From positions 806,001 through 870,000 of the forward strand of contig SRSI01000035.1 of the NCBI GenBank assembly GCA_005656395.1: 64,000 nt of DNA, written 5' to 3'. The DNA comes from Strongyloides papillosus. Lineage: Eukaryota > Nematoda > Chromadorea > Rhabditida > Strongyloididae. A program made the translations under genes and the position numbers. Shown here piece by piece: positions 13,241-26,378 of this stretch (positions are counted from its first letter, which is position 1; each line of letters starts with the position of its first letter). A model generated the notes under the pieces. It ran no database searches. It was not told where the DNA came from and saw nothing but the letters and a program-made list of their open reading frames with translations.

Positions 13241-14032
13241 TACACACAGAAAAAAAAAAGGACAAATTTTGACAAATCTATCTATAATGCAAAAAAATGT
13301 CCCACCATTTTAAAAAATTGAATATTATTCAAATTTAAAAAATATCAAGCGATAGCAAAAATTTTTATACAACGCAAAATATTAGGTTGTCGCTTACTTT
13401 TTGCCGTTTTTTTACAAAGATATATATGTTTGACTTTTAAATTAATGTGATTTTTTTAAATTTTGATATTTTTTATGACATTATGTCCATTTAGATCTTA
13501 ACTTGTTTTTTTATTTTATAAAATATGCTATTAAAAGTCAATTTCGTGTAAAATTATTGATGTTTTAATAAAGATCCTTTTTCTAAACAATCTATTAATG
13601 ACAATAAGTTTAAAAATTTCACAACAATAATAAAGAAAAGCAGTAATTATTTACTCACACAAAGTATTATTATTTAAAAATATTATTTTAGTATTCGTTC
13701 ATATTTTAACATATGTAAAAGTTATTTTTTTTACTATAAATAAAAATCTATATTATTTTATAACCTTTCATAAGTTTGATTTTTAAAGATGATCTTTAAA
13801 AGACATGGAAAATGGAATTTGACAGTCAACTACATTAAATGAGCTACATATTTGTAAAATTTGCTACATCTTATGACATTTTGCATCATCTTTTTGACCA
13901 ATTTGCACTATCTTAATACATTTTTGTGACATGTATCTTTCATACCAAATAAATTATCCTTCAACATAATTTAGGTATGTTAAAGAGTAAAATAATATTA
14001 TTAAAATAAAGTAGAATTGAATTGGAAAAAGT

Positions 14033-14311
14033 GACTTTCACTTGTCTATTGGGTAACAAAAATGGTTTTTTAAAGAAACATACATAATATGGGCAAGCGA
14101 AAAAGTATTCTTTTTTATTTTTTACTAACTTATTTTTTGATTATTCCATTGGATTCAGTTCATACACGGCAACGCACTTTACAGCAACTCCTACCATAAT
14201 TAAGTTAAAAAAGAGACGATGGAAATCAATTTGCCCGTGGTCACATATGATCAAGCGAAATGACATTAAAAAAAAGGAAAAAATATGAGTAACCATGGAC
14301 AAGCAAATGTC
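14033..14311. mobile_element. Small inverted-repeat element (GACATTCGCTTGTCC family), copy 1
   Basis: About 279 bases with ends of the type GACTTTCACTTGTC and GACAAGCAAATGTC. It contains internal AAGCGAAA and CCATGGACAAGC motifs shared with copies at 14850-15127 and 30228-30627. It has no ORF. Confidence 0.6.
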
Positions 14312-14313
14312 TA

Positions 14314-14848
14314 CCGTCTGAAAGAAGATGGCGCAAATTGGTCAAAAAGATGTAGCAAAAATGACAAAAATGGCGCAAATTGATAAAAAAGATGGCGGAA
14401 AATGTCACGAGATGTAGCATATTTGATGTAGATAACTCTTAAATTCTGGGGTTCAAAAGACATTATGAAAACAATTTAGAGCATCAAATGGGAAAATTTC
14501 ATAAAATACAATTTATAATAATTCAAACGATTGAAAAATATTTAAAAAATGTACTGTAATATATTAAAAATGTTTTTTTTATAAAAGTGTTTGCAATTTT
14601 ACATAGAATTAAATTTTAACCTTGTATTTTAAAATGTATTGTAGAAAACAACTTATGTTCCAAAATAAAAATAGTATACTAAAAAAAGAGAAACTTATTT
14701 TAATAATTCACTAATTATTGTTTTAATTTTTCATGTACAAAATAATTGTGATAAAATTAGTCACAAATAAAGAAAATTTGAATTTTATTTGGTGGGACAA
14801 ATTTATTACATTTTATGCAAACCTGTGTCCTTTTTTTTTTCTCTGTGT
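14314..14848. repeat. Inverted repeat arm a' and short GATG repeats
   Basis: Reverse copy of 12748-13240. Its first 110 bases hold a degenerate tandem repeat with a period of about 20-22 bases built on GATG(T/G)(A/G)GC followed by an A-rich tract. Confidence 0.6.
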
Positions 14849-14849
14849 A

Positions 14850-15127
14850 GACATTCGCTTGTCCATGGTTACTCATATTTTTTCCTTTTTTTAATGTCAT
14901 TTCACTTGATCATAGGTGACCACGGGCAAGTTAATTTCCGTCGTCTCTTTTTTAAATTAATTAGGGCAGGGGTCGCTGTAAAGTGCGTTGCCGTTTGTGA
15001 ACTGAATCCAATGGAATAATCAAAAAATAAGTTAGTAAAAAATAAAAAAGAATGCTTTTTCGCTTGCCCATATTATGTATGTTTCTTAAAAAAACCATTT
15101 TTGTTACTCAATAGACAAGCGAAAGTC
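14850..15127. mobile_element. Small inverted-repeat element, copy 2 (inverted)
   Basis: Begins GACATTCGCTTGTCCATGG and ends GACAAGCGAAAGTC; it is the mirror copy of 14033-14311. The 76-codon ORF crossing it is a by-product and has no coding features. Confidence 0.6.
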
Positions 15128-15743
15128 ACTTTTTTCAATTCAATTACACTTTATTTTAATAATATTATTTTACTCTTTAACATACCTAAATTATGTTGAA
15201 AAATATTTTATTTGGTATGAAAGATACATGTCGCAAAAATGTACTAAAATGGTGCAAATTGCTAAAAAAGATGGCGCAAAATGTCATAAGATGTAGCAAA
15301 TTTTACAAATATGTAGCATATTTAATGTAGTTGACTGTCAAATTCCATTTTCCATGTCTTTTAAAGATCATCTTTAAAAATCAAACTTATGAAAAGCTAT
15401 AAAATAATATAGATTTTTATTTATAGTAAAAAAAATAACTTTTACATATTTTAATTTAAAATAATAACGAATATTAAAATAATATTTTTAATTAATAATA
15501 CTTTGTGTGAGTAAATAATTACTGCTTTTCTTTATTATTGTTGTGAAATTTCTAAACTTATTGTTGTTAGTAGATTGTTTAGAATAATGATCTTTATAAA
15601 AATATCAATAATTTTACACGAAATTGACTTTTAATAGCATATTATATAAAATAAAAAAGCAAGTTAAGATCTAAATGGGCATAATGTCATAAAAAATATC
15701 GAAATTAAAAAAAGTCACATTAATTCAAAAAGTTAAACATATA

Positions 15744-17474
15744 CAGGGTGTCTCATAATTAACTCCCCACATGCGAGAGCTTATAACTGTTTTCTACGAA
15801 GAGATAAAAACGTGAAATTTTGCAGGTTATTAGAAATAGGAGACAATATTTTTTATTTTTTTTATTTTTAAAAAATTATGGTCTCATTAGGACTTATGGC
15901 CATTTAAAAAAAATGTGTTTTTTTCGCCTTTATGAGTACGTAACTTTTTTATATAAAGACATATTAGATGATTCTTCGACAGATCGAAAGCTCAACTTTT
16001 TTTGTACTAGAATCCTCAATATCATAAATATTGATCTTCATTAACATTGTTTAATTTTTAATTAAAACAAAAAAACCACAATTTTTGCCAAAATTTCGTA
16101 GTTTTTTCAAAATTAAAGCTCATTGAGAAGATTCTCGCAAAAGCTTTATTATTATTCTGATAGAGTAAACGATGCTCTATCTAACGGTAGTAATTTTGTT
16201 TCCTAGTAATAAGTTTCAAGAAAGTTATGACAATCCAAAAATAGTCTACTTTCTCCATTTTCTTTAGTATTTAATAAAAATATTTTATTTTTTTAACATT
16301 TATAATGCTTTTTTAATGAAAGTAATTGAAATATTATCCTATTTTGTATTGTTATTTGTTCATATTTCAAACATAAACTTTATGAGAACAAGGTCGAATA
16401 TACGATATTTTTGAAAAGTACGTAAAAATGCTTTTATAGGATATTATTTATGTAAAAGAGTATAAAATACAGGAAGAATCTTTGACTCTCACACGGACTT
16501 TCATGGGAATATAACAAAGGATTCGCTCTCTCAAAAGAATAGTCCTGGGAATTTGGAAGGTCGCCTAAAATCCAAGGTATAAAAGGGACCAATTTTTGTT
16601 AAATATTCATTCTTTACTTTTACTCCGTCTTATACAGTCTGCTTTGGACTGTTGGTGTTATATTGTAGAATCGTTTATTATTAATATTGTTATTATTGTT
16701 ATCTATCGTGTACGTGTTTTCTAAATCTCATATATATCCAACAATTTAAAATATTGCTATACAAACAAATAATGAAAAATATTTAAAAAATTAATTTTTA
16801 ACAAAATTTTAGCGATAAAAATTATTAAAATTTTTTTGGTCATATATGGACAAATAAGCAATATATTATAAATTAGCATACTTTATTGATGAAAATAAAA
16901 CTATTAGGTATCAAATATGTTAAAAAAATAGTGTTTATAACTTAATGTTTTACCAAAAGTACGAAATTTGTGATCTTTGGTAAATCATAACTTTCGTCAA
17001 TGGCATTTGATTTTAATGGCACTATACTCATTCGATAGAGCTTCGTTAACTCCATCAGAATAATGATAAAACTTTTGTAAGAATCTTCTCAATGAGCTTA
17101 AATTTTAAAAAAACTACGAAATTTTGGCAAAAATTGTGGTTTTTTTGTTTTAATTAAAAATTAAACAATGTTAAATGAAGGTCAATATTTATGATATTGA
17201 GAATTCTAGTACAAAAAAAGTTGAGCTTTCGATCTGTAAAAGAATCATTTCGATATCTCTTCATATTAAAAAGTTACGTACTCATAAAGGCAAAAAAAAC
17301 ACATTTTTTTTAAATGGCCATAAGTCTAATGAGGCCATAATTTTTTAAAAATAAAAAAAAATAAAAAATATTGTCTCTTAGTTCTACTAAATTGCAAAAT
17401 TTCACGTTTTTATCTTTTCGTAAAAAAAAAGTTATAAGCTCTCGCAGGTGGGGAGTTAATTATGAGACACCCTG
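15744..17474. mobile_element. Tc1/mariner-like non-autonomous foldback element, copy 2
   Basis: Starts CAGGGTGTCTCATAATTAAC, ends with the reverse complement, and is flanked by TA on both sides (15742-15743, 17475-17476). The arms are about 450 bases. Arm motifs (for example CTGATAGAGTAA and the AAATTTCG...TTTTTTCAAAATTAAAG block) are shared with the 5449-6899 element, so both belong to one family. It is inserted in the right arm of the large palindrome: the left arm keeps the uninterrupted target (ATATATGTTTG at about 13422-13432). Its interior is about 280 bases longer because of the insert at about 16468-16741. Confidence 0.85.
16468..16741 (+). mobile_element. Possible solo LTR-like insert (approximate ends)
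   Basis: This segment has no counterpart in the related element at 5449-6899. It is less AT-rich than its surroundings and carries a good TATA box (TATAAAAG at 16578-16585) followed by a pyrimidine-rich segment, which suggests an LTR or another promoter-bearing insert. I cannot define the ends or a target duplication. Confidence 0.3.
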
Positions 17475-17617
17475 TATATCTTTGTAAAAAAACGGCAAAA
17501 TGTATGCGACAACCTAATATTTTGCGTTGTTTAAAAATTTTTGCTATTGCTTGATAATTTTAAAATTTGAATAATATTCAATTTTTTAAAATGGAGAAAC
17601 ATTTTTTTGCATTATAG

Positions 17618-17868
17618 AGTAAAAGATGACGCGTTCCTATGTCATTGTTTTTTATAGTATAAATAGATGATGTTTCACTTATTCAGTCATTCTCTGGCTG
17701 TTATAGGAACCAAGGAGCCGACCTTGGGTAAGTCATCATAATTCTTTAATAATTGTCTATATGTTAATTACTTTATAGTTTTTTTTGTATTGTGCCGTTT
17801 TATTTTTTTTATATGTGTGTTCGCCAATAAAATAAATCTATTAGCCAAACCTCATATATTTTTTTACT
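17618..17868 (+). mobile_element. Solo LTR-like insert, AGTAAAAG...TTTTTACT, 4-base target duplication
   Basis: A 251-base insert interrupts the right palindrome arm. The empty site is preserved in the left arm, so the borders are exact. Its ends are the inverted AGTAAAAG / TTTTTACT, and ATAG is duplicated on both sides (17614-17617, 17869-17872). TATAAATA at 17658 and AATAAA at 17826 fit a U3-R-U5 LTR layout. AGT...ACT ends and a 4-base duplication are known for some Ty3/gypsy LTRs. The same ends occur at 51126-51534. Confidence 0.6.
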
Positions 17869-17910
17869 ATAGATAGATTTGTCAAAATTTGTTCTTTTTT
17901 TTTCTGCGTG

Positions 17911-18993
17911 AAGTTCTTCACTAATTAAAAATGTAATTAATTAAAAAAAAAGTTTAATACAAGTACGATACCATTTTTCGGACCGGACTTGCTCTAGTAG
18001 CTTAGTGGTGTATGAGGTAGGTTACAAAGTTGACAATCGGTATTCAATCTACTGACAGCGAGAATGTTTTTGGTCAATTTTGACTGTTTTATCCGGGAAT
18101 TTTTATTAAAAAATAACTAAAAACAGTCGTGATATCAAGAAGTTGAAGCTTGATGACAACTTTTCTACTTAAATTCATTAAACGCCACACAATCAAAACA
18201 AGTCGCGCGAGAATAAAAATATTTATATTAAACTCTCTTTTAAATTAATTTTAGACTCAATTAGCTAATAAGCTATTTTTTAAAGTTAGTAAGTCGGGAA
18301 TACATTCTCTAAATAATGTCAGATCTATTAGGTCTTAGATTTTCTCGTAAATTTGTATTTTTTTTTATATTATTGGATGTTTGTTCTTCAGATGAGGTTG
18401 AAAATTGAAGAACTATATTAAATTAATGCTTATAATGCTATAATAGTTAATTATGAAAAGTTATTAATTAAAAAACATCATGTCAGTTGGATATTAATTT
18501 TCCTACACGATATTTTAAAAAAACGAAGTCTAATTTCGTCATTAAGACCTTCAAAGGATACCATGTGTAATTAACCATTGTAATTGGATATTATCCTTCT
18601 TTTCATTTTTCATTAAAATTTGAAAATGAAATATCGCTACTCAAGGGAAAATAAAATATTTTTTATTATTTTAAATTAATTTTTTAACTTAGTATATTTT
18701 TAGTCAGTTAAAATAATGATTTTCATAGTCTCGAAATGTCAATATGACATGCTTGAATATTATCTTGTACTAGGGAAAAACTTTTATAATTATTTTTTTT
18801 GATTTATTTTCAGTGTATCAATATTGTAACATATGCATACCATTTTTTAAAAAGTAAATAAAGATGTTTTATAAATTGTTATGATAAAGATTTTATTGGT
18901 ACAAATTTTGTAATGTTATCTTACAATGGATATTTGTAGTAATTCAATTATTCTATGAAGAATAATATGTAATGAAGAAAGATACGTTCAAAA
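17911..18993. other. Intergenic; weak tRNA-promoter-like patch, 3' flank of ShK copy 1
   Basis: At about 18000-18060 there is a TAGCTTAGTGGT string matching an A box and a poor B-box-like GGTATTCAATCT, but no cloverleaf closes. The rest is AT-rich; 18720-18990 is the 3' flank shared with the other ShK gene copies. Confidence 0.3.
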
Positions 18994-19683
18994 TTAACAA
19001 TATCCACAAGTTTTAGCACAATTTTGTCTCATAAAATCTCTATATGCAGGTAGGTTACAAACTCTGGCATTTTTTGCACAATCTGAGAAAACATCTCTAC
19101 ATCCCGCTGTTCCGGTGCTTCCTGTACCAGTAGTATATCCACAAGTTTTTGGACACATAGTTCTCATTAAATCAAGCCATAGAGGATCATTACAGTATTT
19201 TAGATGAGCTTCACAACCATAGGGTCCTCCACCTGATATCCTATCCACAATTGCTGTTGTTGTGATAATTTGACTTGTAGTTGTTGTTGTAGTTGTTGTG
19301 GAAGTTGTCGTAGTTGGTGGGGCAGTACATTTAAGTGTATATAAGTTACATTTTGATTCACTGTGAAAATAATTTTTACAAAAAGCATCTGTAAGACAAT
19401 GAGCACTTTTAACACATGACAATACATCGCCACCGTCTATATCTTGTACATTTACACAAGCTTCACCTGTTCCACATTGTTCGTCAACTTTTGCTGCATC
19501 ACATATTAAGGCGCAAAAATTATCATTTGCACCATCAAATTCTCTTTTTATATCTTTTAAACACTTTGTATTAGGAGCAGTACAATCACCAGCGGCTTTA
19601 CATGCTTTGGTATCATCAGACTCAATAAAATTCACACCAAGGAAATAAATTAAAAGAATACAATAAGAAGTAGAACAGTACAT
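18994..19683 (-). CDS. Secreted ShK-domain protein, tandem copy 1
   Basis: A single exon of 229 residues. A signal peptide (about residues 1-22) is followed by a Cys-rich N-terminal region (about 25-120) with many paired cysteines, a poly-Thr linker (about 122-145, probably O-glycosylated), and two ShK-type modules at the C-terminus. The second module has the full six-cysteine ShK pattern ending CGYC. The first has only four of the six: the third and sixth positions are not Cys. ShK modules occur in many nematode secreted proteins; the function here is unknown, and secretion or surface release is inferred. First of six minus-strand copies, with a shared promoter upstream. The Met chosen is followed directly by the hydrophobic core and lies about 57 bases from the TATA box. 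Confidence 0.85.
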   Translation of the reverse strand: MYCSTSYCILLIYFLGVNFIESDDTKACKAAGDCTAPNTKCLKDIKREFDGANDNFCALICDAAKVDEQCGTGEACVNVQDIDGGDVLSCVKSAHCLTDAFCKNYFHSESKCNLYTLKCTAPPTTTTSTTTTTTTTSQIITTTAIVDRISGGGPYGCEAHLKYCNDPLWLDLMRTMCPKTCGYTTGTGSTGTAGCRDVFSDCAKNARVCNLPAYRDFMRQNCAKTCGYC

Positions 19684-19738
19684 ATCAAATTAACTTCTAT
19701 ACTTTACTTGTTATGTCCAAAGTCTATCGACTAACTCA

Positions 19739-19745
19739 TTTTATA
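19739..19745 (-). promoter_or_regulatory. TATA box of ShK copy 1
   Basis: TATAAAA on the minus strand inside the conserved block GATATAAAATGAGTTAG, 56 bases upstream of the start codon. The same block precedes all six copies. Confidence 0.6.
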
Positions 19746-20472
19746 TCAAAAATAAGGTTATAAAAAATTACTTTTTCATTATTAAATTATTATTTATCAT
19801 TGTATATTAACAGTGGTCTAAACAATAAAATTAGTCATAAGTACACTGAAAAAAAAATTAATAGCTAAATCAAAAGCATAAATTTTTGTTATATCAATAT
19901 ACTTTTTTAACAGAATTTACCTTATATGCACAGGAAAAGATGGAAATAAATTTTGATTTTTGTATTATCAGTTCATCTAACATTATAAAAGTAGTGTTGT
20001 CTCAAAGATTTTTTTAGTTTTCAATTAAATTATATGTGCAACAAATGTTTTTTTAAAAATTTTTTATATTTTATTTTTATTTGTTAGAAATTTAAATACT
20101 TTTTTTGTAGATATTTATGATGTTAATAAATTATAAATCAAGTGGAATTACATTTTTTTGATTAAAAAAGCTTTTATTATTTAATATGCAATGATATCTT
20201 TTTGAAGAATATTTAAATGGATGGATAGGGCTACTTTTACAATAACACATAAAGTGATAATATATGTTAAAATTTAAAAATATTCTTTTGTTATAATTCC
20301 ATATATTAACTTATTATAAATACTGAGGTAATTACAAAAATAAATCAGTTTTCTCTCTAATATCTTTTCCCTAATGTCTTCAGTAGAAGACAAACTAGGA
20401 ACATTCTAAAAGGAAAAGTGTTCAAAACTAAACAATTTCATAATCTAGAGATGTCAATGTAACATATTTTAA

Positions 20473-21165
20473 CTCTTTCAGCTCTGAATTTGTAAGAAAC
20501 ATGGCTTTGTCAATTTTAAAGATAATGGAATGATTTTATACTCATTCGATAGAGAAGAGTTGGCGAAATAATCCTATCTAAAATTGAATATGGTGCTACT
20601 TAATAATAATGTACAGTAGTTATTTAAAGTAGAGGTAAAATGACTAATTTAGTAAAAATTTTAGAATAACAAGTTTATAAAAGAAATATATGTATAGTTA
20701 GATAATAAAACAATAAAAGAAACATTATTATAGTAACTTTTTGAGTTTTATAAAGATAAGCATTCAATTATTGCAATATTCCATTCTTAGACATTTTTAT
20801 AAGCAATAATAAATTTTACAATAAATGATTGATATGAAAAATTTTTTTGTATATATGCATAATAAAGCTAAGGATTGCAAAGTTTACCAAAAACGATAAA
20901 AATACTTTAGGCTTTCTTATGATATTTAGTAGATATAGGTAAAAAGTCTAATTCTTACAATAGAATTAACTTTTTTTTATTTACTAAATGTATATAATTA
21001 TACTAACTTTGATGCTGTTATTCGATAGATAGATTTTATTTTATTGCAATTTTGAATATTTTATTCAATTTCGCCAACCTTTTTTTGCTATATACGTTTT
21101 TAAAAAATAATATTTTAACTAGAATTTATGCTGTTACATTCAATTCAAGTTCAGGGCTGAAAGGG
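20473..21165. mobile_element. piggyBac-like non-autonomous element, copy 1 (TTAA-flanked)
   Basis: 693 bases bounded by TTAA (20469-20472, 21166-21169). Its inverted ends are CTCTTTCAGCTCTGAA / TTCAGGGCTGAAAGGG, as expected for piggyBac-type target and termini. It has no transposase ORF. It is inserted in the spacer between ShK copies 1 and 2, which is why that spacer is about 650 bases longer than the others. A longer relative sits at 49991-51611. Confidence 0.75.
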
Positions 21166-21407
21166 TTAATGATATCACGTAATAGGAAAATACATGTTTA
21201 CAATCATTTTTTAGATTTATCTTCTGTATATCAATATTTTAACAATTGCATATCTTTTTTTAAAAATAAATAAGGATATACTTTAAAAAATTATTATGAT
21301 GAAGATTTTATTAATACAAATTTTGCAATTTTATCTTACAATGGATATTTAAATAATTCAGTTATTCTACGAAGAATAATGTATAATGAAGAAAGGTACG
21401 TTCGAAA

Positions 21408-22060
21408 TTAACAATATCCGCGATTTTTAAGATAATTCTTATACATAAAATCTTTATATGCAGAATGTTTATAATATCTGGACATCCTTGGACAACCTGA
21501 GAGAACATCCCAACATGTGCTTGTACCAGCCATGCCTCCTATACCTGCGCAAATAGTAAATCCACAAGTTTTTGGAACATATTTCTCATTAAATCAAGCC
21601 ATAATGGATCATTACAGTATTTAAGATGAGCTCCACAACCATTAGTTCCATTTGGTACTTGATCTACAATTGATGTTATTGTAGTTGTTGTAGTTGGTGG
21701 GGCAACACATTTAAGTGTATATAAGTTACATTTTGATTCAGCATTAAAATTTTTACAAAAAGCATCATTAATACATTCGACTTTTTTAACACATGATAAC
21801 ACTTTCTGATCATCAATATCTTCTATTTCTACACACGATCCATCCTCTCCACATTGTTCTTTATCTTTTTCACATGTTAGACCACAGAAATCACCTTTTA
21901 AATTATCAAATATCTTTTCTACTTGTTTTAAACATTTGGCGTTTTGAATTGTATTACATTCATTGCCACCTTTTGTACAAGGTTTACTATCGTCGGCTTT
22001 AATGAAATTTACTTCAAGAAAATAAATTAAAAGAATACAATAAAGAGTAGAACAGTACAT
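21408..22060 (-). pseudogene. ShK-domain gene, tandem copy 2, frameshifted
   Basis: The first 173 codons (22060-21539) are intact: signal peptide, Cys-rich region, shortened Thr linker and the start of the first ShK module. A one-base loss next to the codon for that module's fourth Cys then shifts the frame and gives a short unrelated tail. In the original frame the remaining sequence stays open to 21408, but three second-module cysteines have changed to other residues. The gene may still make a secreted protein lacking ShK modules. Copy 6 carries the same base loss. TATA block at 22117-22123. Confidence 0.7.
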
Positions 22061-22116
22061 ATTAAATCAACTTTTGTTATTTACTTGAATACTTCCTAAT
22101 TCTGTTGACTAACTCA

Positions 22117-22123
22117 TTTTATA
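22117..22123 (-). promoter_or_regulatory. TATA box of ShK copy 2
   Basis: Minus-strand TATAAAA in the conserved upstream block, 57 bases from the start codon. Confidence 0.55.
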
Positions 22124-23092
22124 TCAAAAATAAGGTTATAAAAAATTACTTTTTCATTATTAAATTATTATTTATCATTGTATATTAACAGTTGTCTAAA
22201 CAATAAAATTAGTCATAGGCACACTGAAAAAAAATTAATAACTAAATCAAAAGCATAAATTTTTGTTATATCAATATACTTTTTTAACAGAATTTATCTT
22301 ATATACACAGGAAAAGATGGAAATAAATTTTGATTTTTATATTATCAGTTTATCTAACATTATAAAAGTAGTGCTGTCTCAAAGATTTTTTTAGTTTTCA
22401 ATTAAATTATATGTGCAACAAATGTTTTTTTAAAAATTTTTTACATTTTATTTTTATTTGTTAGAAATTTAAATACTTTTTTGTAGATATTTATGATGTT
22501 AATAAATTATAAATCAAGTGGAATTACATTTTCTTGATTAAAAAAGCTTTTATTATTTAATATGCAGAGATATTCTTTTGTAGTTTTCGAAGAATATTTA
22601 AATGACTTCAACGGTACAATTTTTAAAATGATAAGTAAAGTGATAATATATTTTTAGATTTAAATTTTTTTATGTTATAATTCTATATATTATCTCATTA
22701 AAAATTCTGAAAAGATTACAAAAAAAATCAGTGTTCTCTCTAACTTATTTTCTATAATATTTTCAGTAGAAGACAAACTAGGATCAATGGTTAAAGGAAG
22801 TGTTCTGAACTCAACAATTTCATAATCTAAAGATGCTAATGTAACATGTTTTAACGATATCATAAAATAGGGAAAAAACTTTTTTAATAATTTTTTTTGA
22901 TCTATCTTTAGTGTATCGATATTTTAACAATTGCATACCGTTTTTTAAAAAGTAAATAAAGATATTTTATAAAATTATTATGATAAAGATTTTATTGATA
23001 CAAATTTTGTAATGTTATCTTACAATGGATATTTGTAATGGTTCAATTATTCTATGAAGAATAATATACAGTGAAAATAGATACTTTAAAAA

Positions 23093-23788
23093 TTAACAAT
23101 ATCCACAAGTTTTAGGACAATTTTGTCTCATAAAATCTCTATATGCAGGTAGGTTACAAACTCTGGCATTTTTTGCACAATCTGAGTAAACATCTCTACA
23201 TCCCGCTGTTCCGGTACCTCCTGTACCAGAAGTATATCCACAAGTTTTCGGGCACATAGTTTTCATTAAATCAATCCATATTGGATCTGTACAATATTTA
23301 AGATGAGTTTCACAACCATAGGATCCTCCACCTGATATTCTATCTACAATTGCTGTTGTTGTGATAATTTGTCTTGTAGTTGTTGCCGTAGTTGTTGTGG
23401 TAGTCGTTGTAGTTGGTGGGTTTGGATTAAAACATTTAAATGTAAATAAATTACATTTTGGTTTTTGGGGATCCATAGCATTACAAAAAGCATCGGTAGT
23501 ACAAATAGCATTCTTAACACATGACAATACATCCTTATCATCAATATCTTTTACATTTACACAAGTTTCATTCTCTCCACATTGCTCGTCAATTTTTGCT
23601 GGATCACATATGTTACCACAGAAGTTAGCTTTTGAACCATCAAAAGGTTTATTTACATCTTTTAAACATTTAGTGGCGGGATCTGCACAATCACCGGCGT
23701 TTGCACAAACTTTAAGATCATCAGATTCAATATAGTTCACTCCAAGTAAATAAATTAAAAGAATGTAATAAAAGGTAAAACAGTACAT
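23093..23788 (-). CDS. Secreted ShK-domain protein, tandem copy 3
   Basis: A single exon of 231 residues with the same order as copy 1: signal peptide, N-terminal Cys-rich region, poly-Thr linker (about 125-145) and two C-terminal ShK modules, the second with all six cysteines (CRDVYSDC ... CGYC). The N-terminal region differs most from copy 1, while the C-terminal modules are nearly identical. That is compatible with conversion or constraint at the 3' end. Function unknown; secretion inferred. Confidence 0.85.
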   Translation of the reverse strand: MYCFTFYYILLIYLLGVNYIESDDLKVCANAGDCADPATKCLKDVNKPFDGSKANFCGNICDPAKIDEQCGENETCVNVKDIDDKDVLSCVKNAICTTDAFCNAMDPQKPKCNLFTFKCFNPNPPTTTTTTTTTATTTRQIITTTAIVDRISGGGSYGCETHLKYCTDPIWIDLMKTMCPKTCGYTSGTGGTGTAGCRDVYSDCAKNARVCNLPAYRDFMRQNCPKTCGYC

Positions 23789-23844
23789 ATTGAATCAATT
23801 TATATAATTTACTTAATTGCACCCTTAGTTCATTGACTAACTCA

Positions 23845-23851
23845 TTTTATA
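23845..23851 (-). promoter_or_regulatory. TATA box of ShK copy 3
   Basis: Minus-strand TATAAAA in the conserved block, 57 bases from the start codon. Confidence 0.55.
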
Positions 23852-24832
23852 TCAAAAATAAGGTTATAAAAAATTACTTTGTCATTATAAGTTATTATTT
23901 ATTGTTGTATATTAACAGTTGTCTAAACAATAAAGTTAGTCATAAGTACACTGATAAAAAAATTAATAATTGAATCAAAAGCAAAAATTTTTGTTATATC
24001 AATATACTTTTTTAACAGAATTTATCTTATATACACAGGAAAAGATGGAAATAAATTTTAATTTTTATATTATCATTTTTCCTGTCATTATAAAAGTAGC
24101 GCCACTTCAGGCATTTAGTTATTTATCGCTTCCGATTAAATTATATTTGTAGCAATTATTTTTTTTAAGTTATTTACACTTTGTTTTTATTTGTTAGAAA
24201 TTAAAATACACTCTTTGTAAATACTTGTAACAATAAGAAAAAATTAAGTAAGTAGAATCAGATTTTTTTTGACAAACAAAGCTTTTATTATTTAATATGC
24301 AATGTTATATTTTTGAAGTTTTTGAAGAATATTTAAATATATGGATGGGGCTACTTTTACAATGACATATAAAGTGATAATATATGTTAAAATTTAAAAA
24401 TATTTTAATGTTATAGTTTTATATTTTATTTTGTTATAAATACTGAGATAGTTACAAAAATAAATCAGTTTTCTCTCCAATTCCTTTCCTCTAATGTCTT
24501 CCGTAGGAGAACAACTTGAAGCACCCTTTTCAGGAAAGTGTTCAAAACTCAACAATTCTATAATTTAGAAAGGTTTATATAACATGCCTGAATAATATCT
24601 TGTAATAGGGAAAAAATTTTTATGATTATATTTTTCTTGATTTATCTTCAGTGTATAAATATTTAAACAATTGCATATCTTTTTTTTTATTAAATAAATA
24701 AGCATATTTTATAAAATTATTATGATGATGATTTTATTTCATATATTTGTAATGTTATCTTACAAAGGATATTTGTAATAATTCAATTATTCTATGAAGA
24801 ATAATGTACAATGAAGGTAAGTACTTTAGATA

Positions 24833-25519
24833 TTAACAATATCCACAAGTTTTATAACAATTTTGTTTCATGATATCTTAATATGCAGGTGGTTTACAAA
24901 CTCTGGCATTTATTACAAATCTAAATAAACATCTTCACATCTAGCTGTGCTTCCTGTACCTGTGCAAGTAGTATATCCAGAATTTTTTGGTTACATAGTT
25001 TTTATTAAATCAAGCTATAATGCATCTGTTCAATATTTAAGATTAGCTTCACAACCATAGGCTCCAGATAATACTTTATCTACAATTGCTGTTGCTGTAA
25101 CAATAATTTTATTTGCAATTGTTGTTGTGGTTCTTGTTCTGATGTCTGAGCCAGTACATTTTACTGTATATATGTTACATTATGGTTTATTGGGATTAAT
25201 AGCTTTACGAAAAGCATCGTCAATGCATTCAACTTTCGTAACACATGACTTTACATTAGCGTCATCAATATCTGGTATATCTACACACTTTTCACCCTTT
25301 TCACATTGAGTTTTTTTCTTGTGCTGGATTACATATTGGACCACAGAAATTAGCTTTTGTACCATCAATTACCCTTTCTACTTGTTTTAAACGTTTGCTG
25401 TTAGGAATTGTATCACATTCTTTACCACTTTTTGCACAGATTTTACTATCATCGGCTTCAATGAAATTCACTCCAAGAAAACAAATAAAAAGAATACAAT
25501 TAAAAGTAGAACAGTACTA
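24833..25519 (-). pseudogene. ShK-domain gene, tandem copy 4, dead
   Basis: Alignable along its full length with copies 1, 3 and 5, but the start codon position reads TAG (25519-25517). The Cys-rich region has frame-breaking indels (near 25315), and several cysteine codons of both ShK modules are lost. The upstream TATA block (25576-25582) is still present. Only short ORFs remain (25180-25368). Confidence 0.8.
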
Positions 25520-25575
25520 ATTTAATGAAATACTATAATTTACTTAAATATACCCTAAGTCTATCGACTAACTCA

Positions 25576-25582
25576 TTTTATA
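25576..25582 (-). promoter_or_regulatory. TATA box retained upstream of dead ShK copy 4
   Basis: Same conserved minus-strand block as in the intact copies, 57 bases from the former start. Confidence 0.5.
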
Positions 25583-26378
25583 TCAAAAATAAGGTTATAA
25601 AAAGTTACTTTGTCATTATAAGTTATTATTTATTGTTGTATATTAACAGTTGTCTAAACAATAAGATTAGTCATAGAACATTGATAAAAAATTAGTAACT
25701 GAATCAAAAATAAGTTTCTGTTATATCAATATACTTTTATAATCTATATTACTCTATTTGCACAGAAAAGGATGAAAAATTTTGATTATTATATTTATCA
25801 TTTTTCCTATCATTATAAAAGTAGTGCCGTTCTAAACATTTAGATATTTATTGCTTCCAATAAATTTTTTTACAGCAATTATTTTTTTAAAAATTATTTA
25901 CGTTTTTTTTGTTAATGATTAAAGTATTTTCTTTTTAAGGTACTTGTAATACTGAGAAACGATGAATCAAGTAGAATCACATTTTTTGATGAAAAAAGCT
26001 TTTTTTATTTAATATGCAGTAATATTTTGTTGTAGTTTTCGAAGAATATTTAAATGGATTACACGGAGGTACTTTTATTAATAAAGGCAAAGTGATAATT
26101 TATGTTAAATTTTAAAAATATTCTTATATTATAGTTTTATATATTATCTTATTATAAATACTGAGATAATTACAAAAATAAAACAGTTTTTTCTCTAATT
26201 TATTTTCTTTTATTTCTTCAGTAGTTGACAATTTAAGAACACTCTTTAAGGGAAAGTGTTCCGAACTTAACAATTTCATAATCTAAAAATGTCAATATAG
26301 CAGATTTTATTGATATCCTGTAATAAGGAGAAATATTTTTGCGATCATTTTTTAGATTTATTTTCAGTGTATTAATAT

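Larger units (their letters stand above)
13242..17910. mobile_element. Large composite palindromic (foldback) element
   Basis: The left arm (13242 to about 14311) is mirrored by the right arm (14850 to 17910) once a 1731-base insertion (15744-17474) and a 251-base insertion (17618-17868) are removed. Both ends carry ACACAGAAAAAA-type sequence followed by GGACAAATTTTGACAAAT. The centre (14314-14848) is an inverted copy of the arm that lies just outside at 12748-13240. The copies at 14033-14311 and 14850-15127 of a smaller inverted-repeat element are part of the arms. No transposase or other protein is encoded. The arms are near-identical over long stretches, so the DNA could form a very long hairpin. 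Confidence 0.7.
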